Positions 11,034 to 20,453 of a DNA stretch of 64,000 nt are shown piece after piece. A program made the position numbers and the translations under genes. This stretch comes from Deinococcus aestuarii (GTDB taxonomy: Bacteria > Deinococcota > Deinococci > Deinococcales > Deinococcaceae), in assembly GCF_018863415.1 (NCBI RefSeq), contig NZ_JAHKSN010000001.1, forward strand, positions 558,001-622,000, written 5' to 3'. The notes below the pieces were generated by a model. That model was not told the origin of the DNA. It was given only the letters and a program-made list of their open reading frames with translations, and did no database searches. Every line of letters starts with the position of its first letter. Positions within the stretch are counted from its first letter, which is position 1.

Positions 11034-11183
11034 ATGAGTGTGGACCGCCACCAACTGGTGCTGACCTGGGCGCTGGTGATCATCGCCGTGGGTGCCGCCA
11101 TCGGCATCGGCACGACCGCCGCCCTGCTCGCCCGCAAGGACCGCCCCCTGCCGGACGACCCGGACGCGCCGCTGTTTATCTAG
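11034..11183 (+). CDS. 49-aa single-span membrane protein
   Basis: Reads MSVDRHQLVLTWALVIIAVG, continues through a glycine/alanine-rich hydrophobic helix to ALLARKDRPLPDDPDAPLFI. One transmembrane helix with a short N-terminus outside or inside and an acidic C-terminal tail. No family is recognised. A good leaderless -10 box, G/C codon use like its neighbours and a stop immediately followed by a strong hairpin all support expression. Confidence 0.55.
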   Translation: MSVDRHQLVLTWALVIIAVGAAIGIGTTAALLARKDRPLPDDPDAPLFI

Positions 11184-11258
11184 CTTTCAGCCGTTAGCGG
11201 TCAGCCCTCAGCAGGACGGGAGGGTTTCGCTGAGGGCTGACCGCTGAGAGCTGAAAGC
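11183..11258. repeat. palindromic repeat, GCGGTCAGC family, copy 1
   Basis: A 17-bp perfect stem (AGCGGTCAGCCCTCAGC, 11196-11212, with its complement 11229-11245), plus an outer 8-bp stem GCTTTCAG/CTGAAAGC. It lies between two convergent genes, so it may end both transcripts. Related copies are at 47782 and 61375. Confidence 0.65.
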
Positions 11259-11263
11259 TCCCC

Positions 11264-13006
11264 TCAAAACGGCCACACCCGCGGAATTACCAGCATCGCC
11301 ACCACGAAGCTCACGGCCGTCAGGCCCAGGCCGACGCGCACGAAGTCGATGAAGCGGTAGCGGCCGGGGCCGTAGACGAGCATGCAGGAGGGTTCGAGGG
11401 GGGTGATGAAGGAGTTGCTCGCGGCGACGGTGATGCCGATGACAAAGGGGCGCGGGTCGTAGCCCAGGGCCTGCGCCGTGCCGATGGCGAGGGGGAGCAT
11501 CACGAGGGCGGCGGCCTGGTTGCTCATGGGCTGGGTGAGGGCGACCGTCACCCCGAAGAGGGCGGCGAGCAGGCCGTAGGGACCCAGGGGTTCGAGGACG
11601 CCGGAGATCGCGCCCGTCAGCACCCGCGCGGCCCCGGTGTCCTCGAAGGCGGTGCCGAAGGCGAGCATGCAGGCGACGAGGACGAGGACGGGCCACTCGA
11701 TGGCCCGGTACGCCTCCTCGGGGGTCACGAGCCGCAGCGCGAAGGCGAGGGCCACCGCGAGCAGGACCGCCACGCTCAGCGGCAGCAGGCCCAGGCCGCC
11801 CCCGACGACGGCCCCGCCGAAGAGCAGCAGGGCGAGCGGGGCCTTGCGGGGGTCACGCTGCGCCTCGGTCAGGTCGCCGAGAACCGTGAGGTGGTCGCCG
11901 AGCGCCGCCACCCGTTCGGCGGGGCCCTGGATCATCAGCACGTCCCCGACCCCCACGCGCACCCGGGCGAGGCGTTCGATGGTGCGGGCGCGGCGGTGCA
12001 GGGCGAGCACGGACAGGCCGTAGCGCTCCCGGAAGCGCGACTCGCGCAGGGTGCGCCCGGTGAGGGGACTGCCGGGCATCACGACCGCTTCCACGAGCCG
12101 CACGGGCACGGCCCCCTCGACCTGAAGGCGTTGCTCGCTCTTGCTGAACACCCCCAGGGTCCCCTTGCCGCTCAGGATGCGGTGGGGCGGGCCCTCCACG
12201 GCGAGGGTGTCGCCCTCCTCGATGCGGAAGTCGGGGCCGGGCGCGTAGTGGGTCTCGCCCCCGCGGCGCACGGCCACGACGGTCAGGCCGTGGTCACGGC
12301 CCAGGCCCGTCTCTCGCAGGGTCTGCCCGGTGAGGAGGCTGCCGGGCGCCACCGTCAGGTCGGCGAGGTAGGCGCGCAGGGACTCTTCGAGCTCGGCCTC
12401 CTGGGCGGGAAGCAGCCGCGGCGCCACGAAAAAGAGGTACAGCAGCCCGAAGAGGGCGACGGGCACGCCGACCCACGCGAGCTCGAAAAAACCCAGCGGC
12501 CTGAGCCCCGTGGCGGGAAGCGCCCCCGAGACGACGAGGTTGGTGCTCGTGCCGATCACGGTGACCGTGCCCCCCAGGATGCTGGCGAAGGCCAGGGGCA
12601 TCAGCACCCGGCTCGGCGCGACCCCCGCCCGGCGGGCGAGCCCCGTCATCACCGGCAGGAAGACGGCGGTCGTGGCGGTGTTGCTCGTGAACGCGCTCAC
12701 GCCCGCCACCGCGCCCAGCATCCCCCGGATCATCCCGCCCGCGTTCCGGGCGCGGCGGCTGAGGGTCACCCCCACCCACTCGATGACCCCGGCGCGCAGG
12801 AGCACCCGCGTCAGGGTGAAAAGTCCCGCGAGGGTGATCACGGTGTCGCTGCCGAAGCCCGCGAACGCCTCCCGGGGCGTCAGTAGCCCGAGGACGAGCA
12901 GCGAGCCGAGCAGCAGCAGGGCCGTCACGTCCACGGGCAGCCACTCGGTGGCAAACAGCACGAGCGCGGCGGCGAAGAGGATGAGCAGGATGGTCACGGG
13001 GTCCAT
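11264..13006 (-). CDS. SLC13/DASS-type anion transporter with two RCK_C domains
   Basis: 580 aa. Membrane helices at both ends flank two soluble TrkA-C (RCK_C) domains at about residues 200-370 (TGQTLRETGLGRDHGLTVVA and TGRTLRESRFRERYGLSVLA). Signature loops of the family are visible: FTSNTATTAVFLPVM and, near the C-terminus, MSNQAAALVMLPLAI, the paired substrate/sodium-binding SNT-like motifs. It probably imports a dicarboxylate, sulfate or similar anion. ATG 13006 follows CCGGAG; an upstream in-frame ATG exists at 13039. Confidence 0.85.
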   Translation of the reverse strand: MDPVTILLILFAAALVLFATEWLPVDVTALLLLGSLLVLGLLTPREAFAGFGSDTVITLAGLFTLTRVLLRAGVIEWVGVTLSRRARNAGGMIRGMLGAVAGVSAFTSNTATTAVFLPVMTGLARRAGVAPSRVLMPLAFASILGGTVTVIGTSTNLVVSGALPATGLRPLGFFELAWVGVPVALFGLLYLFFVAPRLLPAQEAELEESLRAYLADLTVAPGSLLTGQTLRETGLGRDHGLTVVAVRRGGETHYAPGPDFRIEEGDTLAVEGPPHRILSGKGTLGVFSKSEQRLQVEGAVPVRLVEAVVMPGSPLTGRTLRESRFRERYGLSVLALHRRARTIERLARVRVGVGDVLMIQGPAERVAALGDHLTVLGDLTEAQRDPRKAPLALLLFGGAVVGGGLGLLPLSVAVLLAVALAFALRLVTPEEAYRAIEWPVLVLVACMLAFGTAFEDTGAARVLTGAISGVLEPLGPYGLLAALFGVTVALTQPMSNQAAALVMLPLAIGTAQALGYDPRPFVIGITVAASNSFITPLEPSCMLVYGPGRYRFIDFVRVGLGLTAVSFVVAMLVIPRVWPF

Positions 13007-13186
13007 GGGTCTCCGGGGGGCGGCTGGAGGGCCGGTCACGCCCGGCGAGGAGAGCCCGCCGGGCGCCTTGGGAAGGAGCCGGAGAAAAAGCCGCAGGGCC
13101 TGCCCTCCCCTCCCCCCACCGGACTCTGCCGTGGGGCGGGAGGCCCCTGCATGTGAACGGCCCGCGCGTCCCTTAAAGCACGCCCC

Positions 13187-14317
13187 TCAGGGCGCAGCCG
13201 GGGCGGCGGTGGGCGAGGCCCCTCCCGCCGCGAGCCGGGTCAGCGCCTGGGTCAGCACCGCGACCGCCCGGTCGTACTCCCGCAGGTCGAGGTGCTCGTG
13301 CGGGGTGTGGTCGAGGGCGCTGTCCCCCGGGCCGTAGGCCACGGTGGGGACCGGCCACTCGCGCGCCACCACGTTCATGTCGCTCGTGCCGGTCTTGACC
13401 TTGAAGACGGGCGTTCCGCCCTGCGCGCGGATGGCGACCCGCAGCGCGCGGGTCAGCGCGTTGTCCCGGGGGTGACGCACGGCGCGTTCGTGCCCGGTGC
13501 AGGTGACCTCCACCCCCGCCGGGTCGGGCAGGTCCGCCAGCACCCCGCGAACGGCCTCCTCGGCGGCCTCGGGGGAGAGCCGGGGCGGCAGGCGCAGGCC
13601 GAAGGTGCCCCCCGCGAGCTGGGCCAGCCCGTCGGTGCGCGTCCAGAGGTCCTGAAGGGTGGCCTGCACCGTGTCGAAGACCCCCTCTCCCCCCTCCCCG
13701 GCGGCCCAGGCCCGCACCCGGAACCAGCCCTCGGCGAGGTCGTCGGCGGCGCTCGTGCCCTCGCCCGCCGTGTGGAAGTTGGCCTTGCGCACCCGCACGC
13801 GGACCACCAGCCGCCCCTTGTACCCCAGCGTCAGGCCCGTCCAGCCGCTCGGCTCGCCGATCAGTACGAGGTCGGGGCGGTAGCGGCCCAGGACGTGGCG
13901 GGCGCCCCGGCTGCTCGGCGCCTCCTCCTCGGTCGCGCCGACGCACACGAAGCGGGCCCCGGCGAGGGCTTCTTCCGGCAGGGCGGCCACCGCCGCCACA
14001 AAGGCGCACAAGCTCCCCTTGGCGTCCACGCTGCCGCGCCCGTGGAGGGTGTCCTCCTCCACCCGCACCGGGATGTCCCCCGGCACCGTGTCGATATGCC
14101 CGAGCAGCATGACGGTGAGGGGCCCCCAGCCCCGCTCGCCCACGGCGTTGCCCGCCCCGTCCACGTGGGCCTCGAAGCCGCGCGCGGCCATCCAGGCCCT
14201 CAGGTAGGCCGCGACCCCCGCCTCCTCCCCGGAGAGGGAGGGGATGGCGACGGCCCCGGCGACGAGGGCGCGGGCCCCAGCCAGCGGGCCGGTCAACGGG
14301 TCGGGCGGCCGGGTCAC
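13187..14317 (-). CDS. lysK: LysK-type [amino-group carrier protein]-lysine hydrolase (M20 family)
   Basis: 376 aa zinc hydrolase that releases lysine (or ornithine) from the LysW carrier in the alpha-aminoadipate route used by Thermus and Deinococcus. Metal and catalytic motifs: [37 protein letters not shown], and [18 protein letters not shown], the last being characteristic of LysK rather than general ArgE/DapE proteins. C-terminal histidine in DHTPHEH. GTG start follows GAGG and lies seven bases after the stop of the upstream gene, so the two are co-transcribed. ArgE-like activity is the main alternative. Confidence 0.8.
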   Translation of the reverse strand: MTRPPDPLTGPLAGARALVAGAVAIPSLSGEEAGVAAYLRAWMAARGFEAHVDGAGNAVGERGWGPLTVMLLGHIDTVPGDIPVRVEEDTLHGRGSVDAKGSLCAFVAAVAALPEEALAGARFVCVGATEEEAPSSRGARHVLGRYRPDLVLIGEPSGWTGLTLGYKGRLVVRVRVRKANFHTAGEGTSAADDLAEGWFRVRAWAAGEGGEGVFDTVQATLQDLWTRTDGLAQLAGGTFGLRLPPRLSPEAAEEAVRGVLADLPDPAGVEVTCTGHERAVRHPRDNALTRALRVAIRAQGGTPVFKVKTGTSDMNVVAREWPVPTVAYGPGDSALDHTPHEHLDLREYDRAVAVLTQALTRLAAGGASPTAAPAAP

Positions 14318-14324
14318 CGGGGCC

Positions 14325-15419
14325 TCACGGGGACCCGTCGGCCGGGGCAGCCTCGCCCGCGTCCGCCACCCCGGCGCCCCGCTCGCCCGCCACCGCCCGG
14401 GCGAGGGCCACGACGAGATCGGTGACCTCCGCGAAGGCGAGCAGGGCCAGGGCCCCCACCCCCCCGACAATCAGGGTCCACAGGCCCGAGAGGCGCGGCC
14501 CCTCGGCGAACTGGAAGACGGCCAGCCCCAGGGCCGCGAGCCCCAGCACCGCCGCGAGGAGGCGCAGCCGCCCCACCCAGCCCTGCACGGCCTCCGCCCG
14601 CGCGTCCAGACCACCGGGCCCACCGCGCGCCGGGGCCCGTCGGGTGCGGGTCACCGCCGGAGACGGGGCGGACGGCGTGACCTCCGGCAGCCCCGTGACG
14701 GAAGCTGCGCCCGGCGGGGTGGGCGTCACGACGATGGGGGAGGAGGTCGTCGGGGCCTGCGTCGGAGTCCCCTCGGGCGGGGCCGGGGAGGGGGAGGGCG
14801 CGGGCGGCACCTGGGTGGACGGGCCGATCACGCGCACCGTCTCGCCGCCGAGGTCGTTGTGGCCGGGCGGTTTCCACTGGGTCGCGCGGGGGACGGCGGG
14901 CGGCGCGGAACGCTCGCGGGGGGGGGCCGGGTCGCCCCGCCCGGGGTCTTTCCCGGGCTCCGGCCCCTTCCCGGCGTCCGGGCTGGCCCTGGGGGGGGCC
15001 TGCTCGCGGGGAGGGGTGACGGGGGTGGGGGCCTGACCCTGGGGCGGTGTGGAGGGCGCGGACGAGGGACCGAAGGTCTTCTGCCCGCTCGGACCCGGCA
15101 GGGGCGTGGTCGGCAGGTGTTTGGCGCGGGCGGTGGCGTCGCGCACCCGGGAGAAAAAGGCCTGGACGCGGGCGGGGTCGTAGCCGAGCAGGCTGGCGGT
15201 GAGGGCCGTTCCGGCGGGGGTCTCGACCCTCAGGAGGCCTTCCTCGTCGCTGTGGATGCGGGTCAGGTCGCGCAGGGTGACCCGGCGGGTGCCGCCCGCG
15301 TCCTGGTAGATCAACGTGTCTTCCAGCAGGGCGAAAAACGCGCCCTCGCGTTCCAGCGTCGCGACGGGCGGCACGCCGATGCCCAGCACCTTCAGGGCCG
15401 ACTGTACGCGGTCATTCAT
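14325..15419 (-). CDS. proline-rich membrane protein of unknown function
   Basis: 364 aa in three parts: a compact N-terminal domain (1-95; [20 protein letters not shown] then [19 protein letters not shown]) that looks like a small beta domain, a long Pro/Ser/Thr-rich linker (about 100-260) and two C-terminal membrane helices ([20 protein letters not shown] and [17 protein letters not shown]). ATG 15419 is preceded by GAGGAGAGC. It is the first gene of the lysK pair. No family recognised; the architecture suggests a membrane-anchored sensing or scaffold protein, which is only inference. Confidence 0.7.
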   Translation of the reverse strand: MNDRVQSALKVLGIGVPPVATLEREGAFFALLEDTLIYQDAGGTRRVTLRDLTRIHSDEEGLLRVETPAGTALTASLLGYDPARVQAFFSRVRDATARAKHLPTTPLPGPSGQKTFGPSSAPSTPPQGQAPTPVTPPREQAPPRASPDAGKGPEPGKDPGRGDPAPPRERSAPPAVPRATQWKPPGHNDLGGETVRVIGPSTQVPPAPSPSPAPPEGTPTQAPTTSSPIVVTPTPPGAASVTGLPEVTPSAPSPAVTRTRRAPARGGPGGLDARAEAVQGWVGRLRLLAAVLGLAALGLAVFQFAEGPRLSGLWTLIVGGVGALALLAFAEVTDLVVALARAVAGERGAGVADAGEAAPADGSP

Positions 15420-15557
15420 GGCTCAGCTCTCCTCACCTTGGGAGGCAGCATAGCGGGTGAGCCGCCGCGCCCGCACCCACCTCCTCGGGGCCCGGCATAA
15501 AGGCGTCCGCAAGCCGCGACTCACGCGCCCGGCCAGCCCACCCCCACACACTGGACC

Positions 15558-15842
15558 ATGACGAACGACGACAACCGCTACGGTGACGCCCCCCTGGGCC
15601 GCAGTGTCGAGGAAGTCGAGGGGGACGCGGGCAACCGGATGAATTCCCCCGTTCCCGGCGAACAGGTCCGCGACGACGACATGCTCGCCGGAGTCCCGGC
15701 GGCTCCCGTGCTGAGCGGTCCGGCGGGCAGCGCCGTCATCCCCGGCGTCTTGGACGTGGACCGGGTCACGGACGCGAATACGGGTGGGGCCGACGACGGC
15801 ACGGCCCGCGAGAACCGCGACAGCAGCGAGGGCACGGCTTGA
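15558..15842 (+). CDS. small hydrophilic protein, tandem paralogue A
   Basis: 94 aa, acidic and glycine/asparagine-rich with no hydrophobic core. The N-terminus MTNDDNRYGDAPLGRSVEEV is almost repeated by the next gene, 40 bases downstream. The rest (GVPAAPVLSGPAGSAVIPGV) shares only short blocks with it. Probably intrinsically disordered; similar low-complexity polypeptides in stress-tolerant bacteria can be desiccation or protein-protection factors, but nothing here proves that. A weak CACACT -10 lies five bases before the ATG. Confidence 0.6.
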   Translation: MTNDDNRYGDAPLGRSVEEVEGDAGNRMNSPVPGEQVRDDDMLAGVPAAPVLSGPAGSAVIPGVLDVDRVTDANTGGADDGTARENRDSSEGTA

Positions 15843-15882
15843 CGCCAGGCGCCGTGCCCGGCGCGATGAGGGAGGAGAGGCC

Positions 15883-16128
15883 ATGACCGACAGTGAGAAC
15901 CGGTACGGCGACACGCCCCTGGGCCGCAGCGTCGAGGAGGTCGAGCAGGAGGGGGGCAATCTGGAAAACCCCCCACCGACGACCGGCGAACTCTGGGACA
16001 ACGACCAGATCGCCCTGCCCGCCATCGCCAACGCGAACACCACCGCCGTGCCCGCCGTCCTCGACCCCGACATCACCCCGGACGGCACCCTCCCCGATGA
16101 ACGTGACACCGGCGGGGGGATCCCCTAG
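15883..16128 (+). CDS. small hydrophilic protein, tandem paralogue B
   Basis: 81 aa, starting MTDSENRYGDTPLGRSVEEV and ending PDERDTGGGIP. It matches paralogue A over the first 20 residues and again in a VPAVLDPDITPDG/VIPGVLDVDRVTDA block. It has a strong ribosome-binding site (GGAGGAGAGG), unlike the first gene, so both are probably read from one transcript. The pair looks like a local gene duplication that has diverged outside the N-terminal block. Function unknown. Confidence 0.6.
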   Translation: MTDSENRYGDTPLGRSVEEVEQEGGNLENPPPTTGELWDNDQIALPAIANANTTAVPAVLDPDITPDGTLPDERDTGGGIP

Positions 16129-16149
16129 TTCGACACCCGCACCCATGCC

Positions 16150-16184
16150 GGGGCCGACCCGTCGCGTCTGATCGGGTCGGCCCC
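16150..16184. terminator. strong hairpin after the tandem small genes
   Basis: GGGGCCGACCC (16150-16160) and GGGTCGGCCCC (16174-16184) form a perfect 11-bp stem 22 bases after the stop of paralogue B. Confidence 0.5.
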
Positions 16185-16294
16185 GGTCTCGTCCTGGCTC
16201 GGGTCCTACCTGGCGAGGGCGCTGCACAGGCCGTCGACGAACTTCTCGTGCCCATAGCGGCCGCACCTGGGAAGGGGCCGGGCGGCGGAGCGCT

Positions 16295-17794
16295 TCAGGC
16301 CAGCTCACGCGGCCGGTACGTGACGGCCTCGGCGAGGTGCGCCTCGCTGATGTCGGCGCTGCCCGCGAGGTCGGCCACGGTCCGGGCGACGCGCACAACC
16401 CGGTCAAAGCCCCGCCCGGTCAGGTTGAGCTGCCGGGCGGCGGCGCGCAGGAAGGCGTCGGGACCGGGGCGCAACGCCGCGTGACGCCGCAGGGCCTGCC
16501 CGCCGAGGTCGCTGTTGCGGCCCCCCTGCCGGGCGAGCATCGCCTCGCGGGCGCGGGCCACCCGGGCGCGAACCTGAGCGCTGTTCTCCGTCTCCGGGGC
16601 GCGGCTCAGCTCGTCCACCGTCAGGCGCGGCACCTTCACCGTGAGGTCGATGCGGTCGAGAAGCGGCCCGCTGAGGCGCCCGGCATAGCGGGTGCGCTCG
16701 ACCGGCGTGCACTTGCAGGCCTTCTCGGGGTCACCGTGATGGCCGCAGGGGCACGGGTTCATGGCCGCGATCAGTTGGAAGCGGGCGGGATAGCTCACGG
16801 TGGCGCGGGCGCGGCTGATCGTGACGTGCCCGTCTTCGAGGGGCTGGCGGAGCGTTTCGAGCGCCTTGCGGGAGAATTCGGGGAATTCGTCGAGGAAGAG
16901 GACGCCTCTATGCGCGAGAGAGACCTCGCCGGGCTTGGGCACCCCCCCGCCCCCGATCAGCCCGGCATCGGAGACGGTGTGGTGGGGGGAGCGGTAGGGC
17001 GCCTGACCGACGAGCCCTCCCCGGGCGGCGAGGAGCCCGGCGGCGGAGTGGATGCGGGTAACCTCCAGCGCCTCGGCACGCGTGAGGGGCGGGGTAAGGC
17101 CGGGAGCGCGGCGGGCGAGCATGGTCTTGCCGCTTCCCGGCGAGCCCACGAGGAGCAGGTTGTGCCCGCCCGCGACGGCGATCTCCAGCGCGCGCTTCGC
17201 CGCCGTCTGCCCTTTGAGGTCGGCGAGGTCGAGGAGGGCGTCCGCCCCCGCCGCGGGCTCGGGCGGGGGGGCCTCGGTGAGGAGGGTCTGGCCGGTGAGG
17301 TGCCGCACCGCGTCCTCCAGGGTCCGCGCCCCGTATACCTGCACCCCGTCGATCAGGGCCGCCTCGGAGGCGTTGCCCGCGGGCAGCAGGGCGGGCAGGT
17401 GTTCCTGCGCGGCGAGCAGGGCGAGGTTCACCGCCCCGGCGATGGACCGCAGCGACCCGTCGAGGGCGAGTTCCCCGGCGCTCACCACGCCCGCGAGCGC
17501 GGAGGCGGGCAACAGTTCCTGCGCGGCGAGCAGCCCGAGCGCGATGGGCAGGTCGTACAGCGGCCCCTCCTTCCGCAGGTCGGCGGGCGCCAGATTGACC
17601 GTGATGCGCGCCGCCGGAAAGGGCAGGCCCGCATTGCGAACGGCGGCCCGCACCCGCTCGCGCGCCTCACTGACCGCCTGGTCAGGAAGCCCGACCACGG
17701 TGAAGGCGGGGAGGCCCGGGCTGACGTCCACCTCGACCTCGACGGGCACGGCGTCCACGCCGATCAAGGCGACGCTGCGGGCGCGGGCGAGCAT
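16295..17794 (-). CDS. comM: YifB/ComM-like Mg-chelatase-type AAA+ ATPase
   Basis: 499 aa. N-terminal ChlI-like domain (about 20-140, [20 protein letters not shown]), AAA+ core with Walker [11 protein letters not shown] and Walker [12 protein letters not shown], a cysteine cluster ([10 protein letters not shown]...CKCTP) and the C-terminal Mg_chelatase_C helical domain. ComM is a hexameric helicase that extends branch migration of incoming DNA during natural transformation; Deinococcus is transformable, so the role fits. ATG 17794 gives the usual [15 protein letters not shown] start. Confidence 0.88.
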   Translation of the reverse strand: MLARARSVALIGVDAVPVEVEVDVSPGLPAFTVVGLPDQAVSEARERVRAAVRNAGLPFPAARITVNLAPADLRKEGPLYDLPIALGLLAAQELLPASALAGVVSAGELALDGSLRSIAGAVNLALLAAQEHLPALLPAGNASEAALIDGVQVYGARTLEDAVRHLTGQTLLTEAPPPEPAAGADALLDLADLKGQTAAKRALEIAVAGGHNLLLVGSPGSGKTMLARRAPGLTPPLTRAEALEVTRIHSAAGLLAARGGLVGQAPYRSPHHTVSDAGLIGGGGVPKPGEVSLAHRGVLFLDEFPEFSRKALETLRQPLEDGHVTISRARATVSYPARFQLIAAMNPCPCGHHGDPEKACKCTPVERTRYAGRLSGPLLDRIDLTVKVPRLTVDELSRAPETENSAQVRARVARAREAMLARQGGRNSDLGGQALRRHAALRPGPDAFLRAAARQLNLTGRGFDRVVRVARTVADLAGSADISEAHLAEAVTYRPRELA

Positions 17795-18019
17795 CAACCC
17801 CCCCGCGGGAACCGGCCCGCCACACGCCGCGTCCTGCGGGCCCCGCCGCCCCGGGTCGTCGCCATCTCGTCCAAGCTCACGGGGGCAGTCTAGCGAAGGG
17901 CGCCCCCCTTCAGCAGGCAACCTCGCGCCCTGGAGCGTCTTTTCGACCCCCCATGATGGGGGTAGACCGCAACGCGAACACCGCCCCCGGTGGGCAGGGG
18001 CGGCGGGGCGAGCGGGAGG

Positions 18020-18307
18020 TCAGCCCTCCTGTGGCTTGTTCGGAGCGGGCGTCACGGCCTGGGGGGTGACGGCCTGCACGGGCTGGGGCGCGGCGCTCGC
18101 CACCACGGTCCGCACGGGGGCGGGCTGGGCGGCAGGCGTCTCGCGGAAGCTGCCCTCCAGCTCTTCCTTGAGGCCCTGGGTGCCCCGGCGGAACTCGCGG
18201 ATGCCCGCGCCGAGGCTCTTGCCGAGTTCGGGCAATTTGCGCGGCCCGAAGACGAGCAGCGCGATGAGGAGAATGACGAGCAATTCACCGGGTCCGATAT
18301 TGGGCAT
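18020..18307 (-). CDS. tatA: Sec-independent translocase subunit TatA/TatE
   Basis: 95 aa. One N-terminal membrane helix (GPGELLVILLIALLVFGPRK), the FGPRKLPELGKSLG hinge and an amphipathic helix, then a Pro/Ala/Gln-rich tail. Forms the pore-like assembly of the twin-arginine pathway that exports folded proteins. ATG is preceded by GGAGG. TatC is not nearby. The 225-base gap to comM holds a C-rich/G-rich stretch with a CCCCATGATGGGG palindrome and no gene. Confidence 0.93.
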   Translation of the reverse strand: MPNIGPGELLVILLIALLVFGPRKLPELGKSLGAGIREFRRGTQGLKEELEGSFRETPAAQPAPVRTVVASAAPQPVQAVTPQAVTPAPNKPQEG

Positions 18308-18412
18308 CTTGGGTCCTCCGTGACGTGGACGGAGCGTGGAAAGCGGCGTCCTGTCAGGAGTCTACCCCCGCGACCTGAGACAAACGTCAGGGGGCCTTTT
18401 CCCGGCGGCGCC

Positions 18413-20362
18413 TCAGGTCCCGGTGCCGTTGTCCTCCGGCCCTTCGCGGTAGGCCCGCAGCGTGCCGTTCATAAAGGCCACGTACAGCGTCCCGCCGGCG
18501 GCGAGCGGCGTGGCCTGCACCCCCTCGCGCTCCTGGTGGCGCCAGCGCACCTTTCCGCTGCGCACGTCCAGCGCGACGAGTTCGCCCTCCTCGGAGGCGA
18601 GGAAGACGAGCCCGGCACTCACCACCGGGCTGGCGGTCACGCGGCCCTCCAGCGCGAAGGTCCACACGTCCTCGCCGTCGGAAAGCCGCAGGGCCCGCAC
18701 CGTACCCCCCCACCCGGCCACGACAGCGAGGTCCCCGGTCACCGCCGGGGCGGCCCAGATTTCGTCCTCCACGTCGTAGGTCCAGAGGGTCGGCTCGGGC
18801 TGGACGAGGGCCGCGCGCCCCGAGGCCGCACTCAGGCTCAGGGCGTGGACCTCGCCGGGCCAGGTGGGAATGACCAGGGTGGCTGACCCCGGTCCGGTCG
18901 GCGCGAGGGCGGGCGTGGCGTGCACCGTGCCGACCTCCACCTTCCACAGCGGCGTGCCCTCCCGCGCGTCGAGGGCGTGCAGCCAGCCGTTCTCGTCGCA
19001 CAAGAGGGCCGCCCCCGCCCACACGACGGGAGAGGCGGCCACCGGCCCCGCCGCCCGGTAGGCCCAGGCGAGTTCGCCGCTTCGCGCGTGCAGGGCGTGG
19101 AGGTGCCCGTCGCGGCTGGTGGCGAGGACCCGCTCGCCCCAGAGGGTCGGTGCCCCGGTGAACTCGGCCCGCGCCTGGTGGAGCCAGCCCTCCGCCCCGT
19201 CCCAGAGCCGCACCCGCCGCAGGGTCCCGTCCCACCCGCCGTACAGCACCGCCCCGCCCGTGAAGGTCGCCGGGGCCGTCACCTCGTCGCGCGCCGCGTA
19301 GGTCGCGTAGGGGCGCCCGGAGGCGTGGGTCAGGACGAGCTGCCCCCCCCGCGTCCCCACCGCCACGAGGTCCCCCTCCCCCACCACGGCGGCGGGCCAG
19401 GTCACCTCGCCGGGCAGGGCCACGCTCCAGGCCTCGCACAGTCCCTCCACCCGGGCCGGGCCGTCGGGGTGTTCGCCGGTGCGGGCGCGGCCTCCCCGGT
19501 ACTGCCCGCGCGCGTGCCGGGTCCACACGTCCCGCCGGGCCAGGGCCCACAGGTGCGTGACCGCCTCGCCGCTCCCCGGGCGGTCTTCCGGCCTCTTGGC
19601 GAGGAGGGCGAGCAGCACGCGGGCCACCGCATCGGGGACGGCGGGGTTGAGGTCGCGCGGATCGGGCGGCGGCTCGTAGACGTGCTGGTAGAGCACGCTT
19701 TGGTCGCTGTCGCCGACGAAGGGCGGCGAGCCGCAGGCGACCCGGTACAGCACGGCGCCGAGGGCGTAGAGGTCGCTGCGGGGGCCGACCCCCACCCCGC
19801 GCGCCTGCTCGGGGGCCATGTAGGCGGGCGTGCCCAGCGTCACCCCCGAGCGGGTGAGGTGCCGGGTGTGGTCGCTGAGGGCCACCAGCCCGAAGTCCAT
19901 GATGCGCGGCAGCCGGGCGTCGTCGAGGAGCACGTTGCCGGGCGTCAGGTCGCGGTGGACGATCCCGTGGCCGTGGATGTGGGCCAGCGCCCGCGAGGCG
20001 AAGGCGGCGGCGGTCAGGAAGTGCGCCAGCGGTCCGGGCGCGTCCTCCAGCGGCCCGAGCGCCGTGATCGGCCCGCCCGAAAGGAGCGGCATGGTGAAAA
20101 AAACCCGCTCCGCCCCGCTCGGCTCCCGCATCTCGCCGAGGTCGAGGACGGGCACCACGCCGGGGTGGGTCAGCCGCGCGAGGGTCCGCACCTCCCGCAG
20201 GAAGCGCGCCCGCTCGGCGTCGTTGGTGTGGGGGTGCAAGACCTTGACGGCCACCTCGCGGTCGAGGTGGGTGTCCAGGGCGCGGTACACCTTCGCGCTG
20301 CCGCCTTCCCCCAGCAGGGCGCGCAGCACGTAACGCTCGGTGACGGTCGCCCCGATCTCCAT
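18413..20362 (-). CDS. rqkA: Ser/Thr protein kinase with PQQ-type beta-propeller, RqkA-like
   Basis: 649 aa. An N-terminal eukaryotic-type kinase (about 10-270): glycine loop [12 protein letters not shown], lysine K40 in VAVKVL, catalytic loop [14 protein letters not shown] as MDFGLVALS, and TPAYMAPEQ. The C-terminal half is a chain of W-rich PQQ/YWTD-like repeats ([59 protein letters not shown]) forming a propeller. No membrane helix. The combination matches DR2518/RqkA of D. radiodurans, a DNA-damage-responsive kinase stimulated by pyrroloquinoline quinone. Orthology is inferred from architecture. Confidence 0.82.
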   Translation of the reverse strand: MEIGATVTERYVLRALLGEGGSAKVYRALDTHLDREVAVKVLHPHTNDAERARFLREVRTLARLTHPGVVPVLDLGEMREPSGAERVFFTMPLLSGGPITALGPLEDAPGPLAHFLTAAAFASRALAHIHGHGIVHRDLTPGNVLLDDARLPRIMDFGLVALSDHTRHLTRSGVTLGTPAYMAPEQARGVGVGPRSDLYALGAVLYRVACGSPPFVGDSDQSVLYQHVYEPPPDPRDLNPAVPDAVARVLLALLAKRPEDRPGSGEAVTHLWALARRDVWTRHARGQYRGGRARTGEHPDGPARVEGLCEAWSVALPGEVTWPAAVVGEGDLVAVGTRGGQLVLTHASGRPYATYAARDEVTAPATFTGGAVLYGGWDGTLRRVRLWDGAEGWLHQARAEFTGAPTLWGERVLATSRDGHLHALHARSGELAWAYRAAGPVAASPVVWAGAALLCDENGWLHALDAREGTPLWKVEVGTVHATPALAPTGPGSATLVIPTWPGEVHALSLSAASGRAALVQPEPTLWTYDVEDEIWAAPAVTGDLAVVAGWGGTVRALRLSDGEDVWTFALEGRVTASPVVSAGLVFLASEEGELVALDVRSGKVRWRHQEREGVQATPLAAGGTLYVAFMNGTLRAYREGPEDNGTGT

Positions 20363-20370
20363 CAAGGACG

Positions 20371-20376
20371 AGTCTA
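20371..20376 (-). promoter_or_regulatory. -10 box TAGACT, leaderless kinase gene
   Basis: TAGACT on the minus strand ends eight bases before ATG 20362; there is no ribosome-binding site. Confidence 0.45.
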
Positions 20377-20453
20377 GCGCCGCGCCCCGGAAGGGGCCGG
20401 AAAGCGGGGGCGGGTCGTCTGGAGGAGGCCTGCGGTGACCCCCACCTCCCCCA

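Noticed and set aside
16200..16294. Short minus-strand frame ending GRYGHEKFVDGLCSALAR before the stop near 16207
   Set aside because: The end looks protein-like but there is no start codon after the comM stop except non-standard ones, and no relative is recognised; it may be a relic but I cannot support it.
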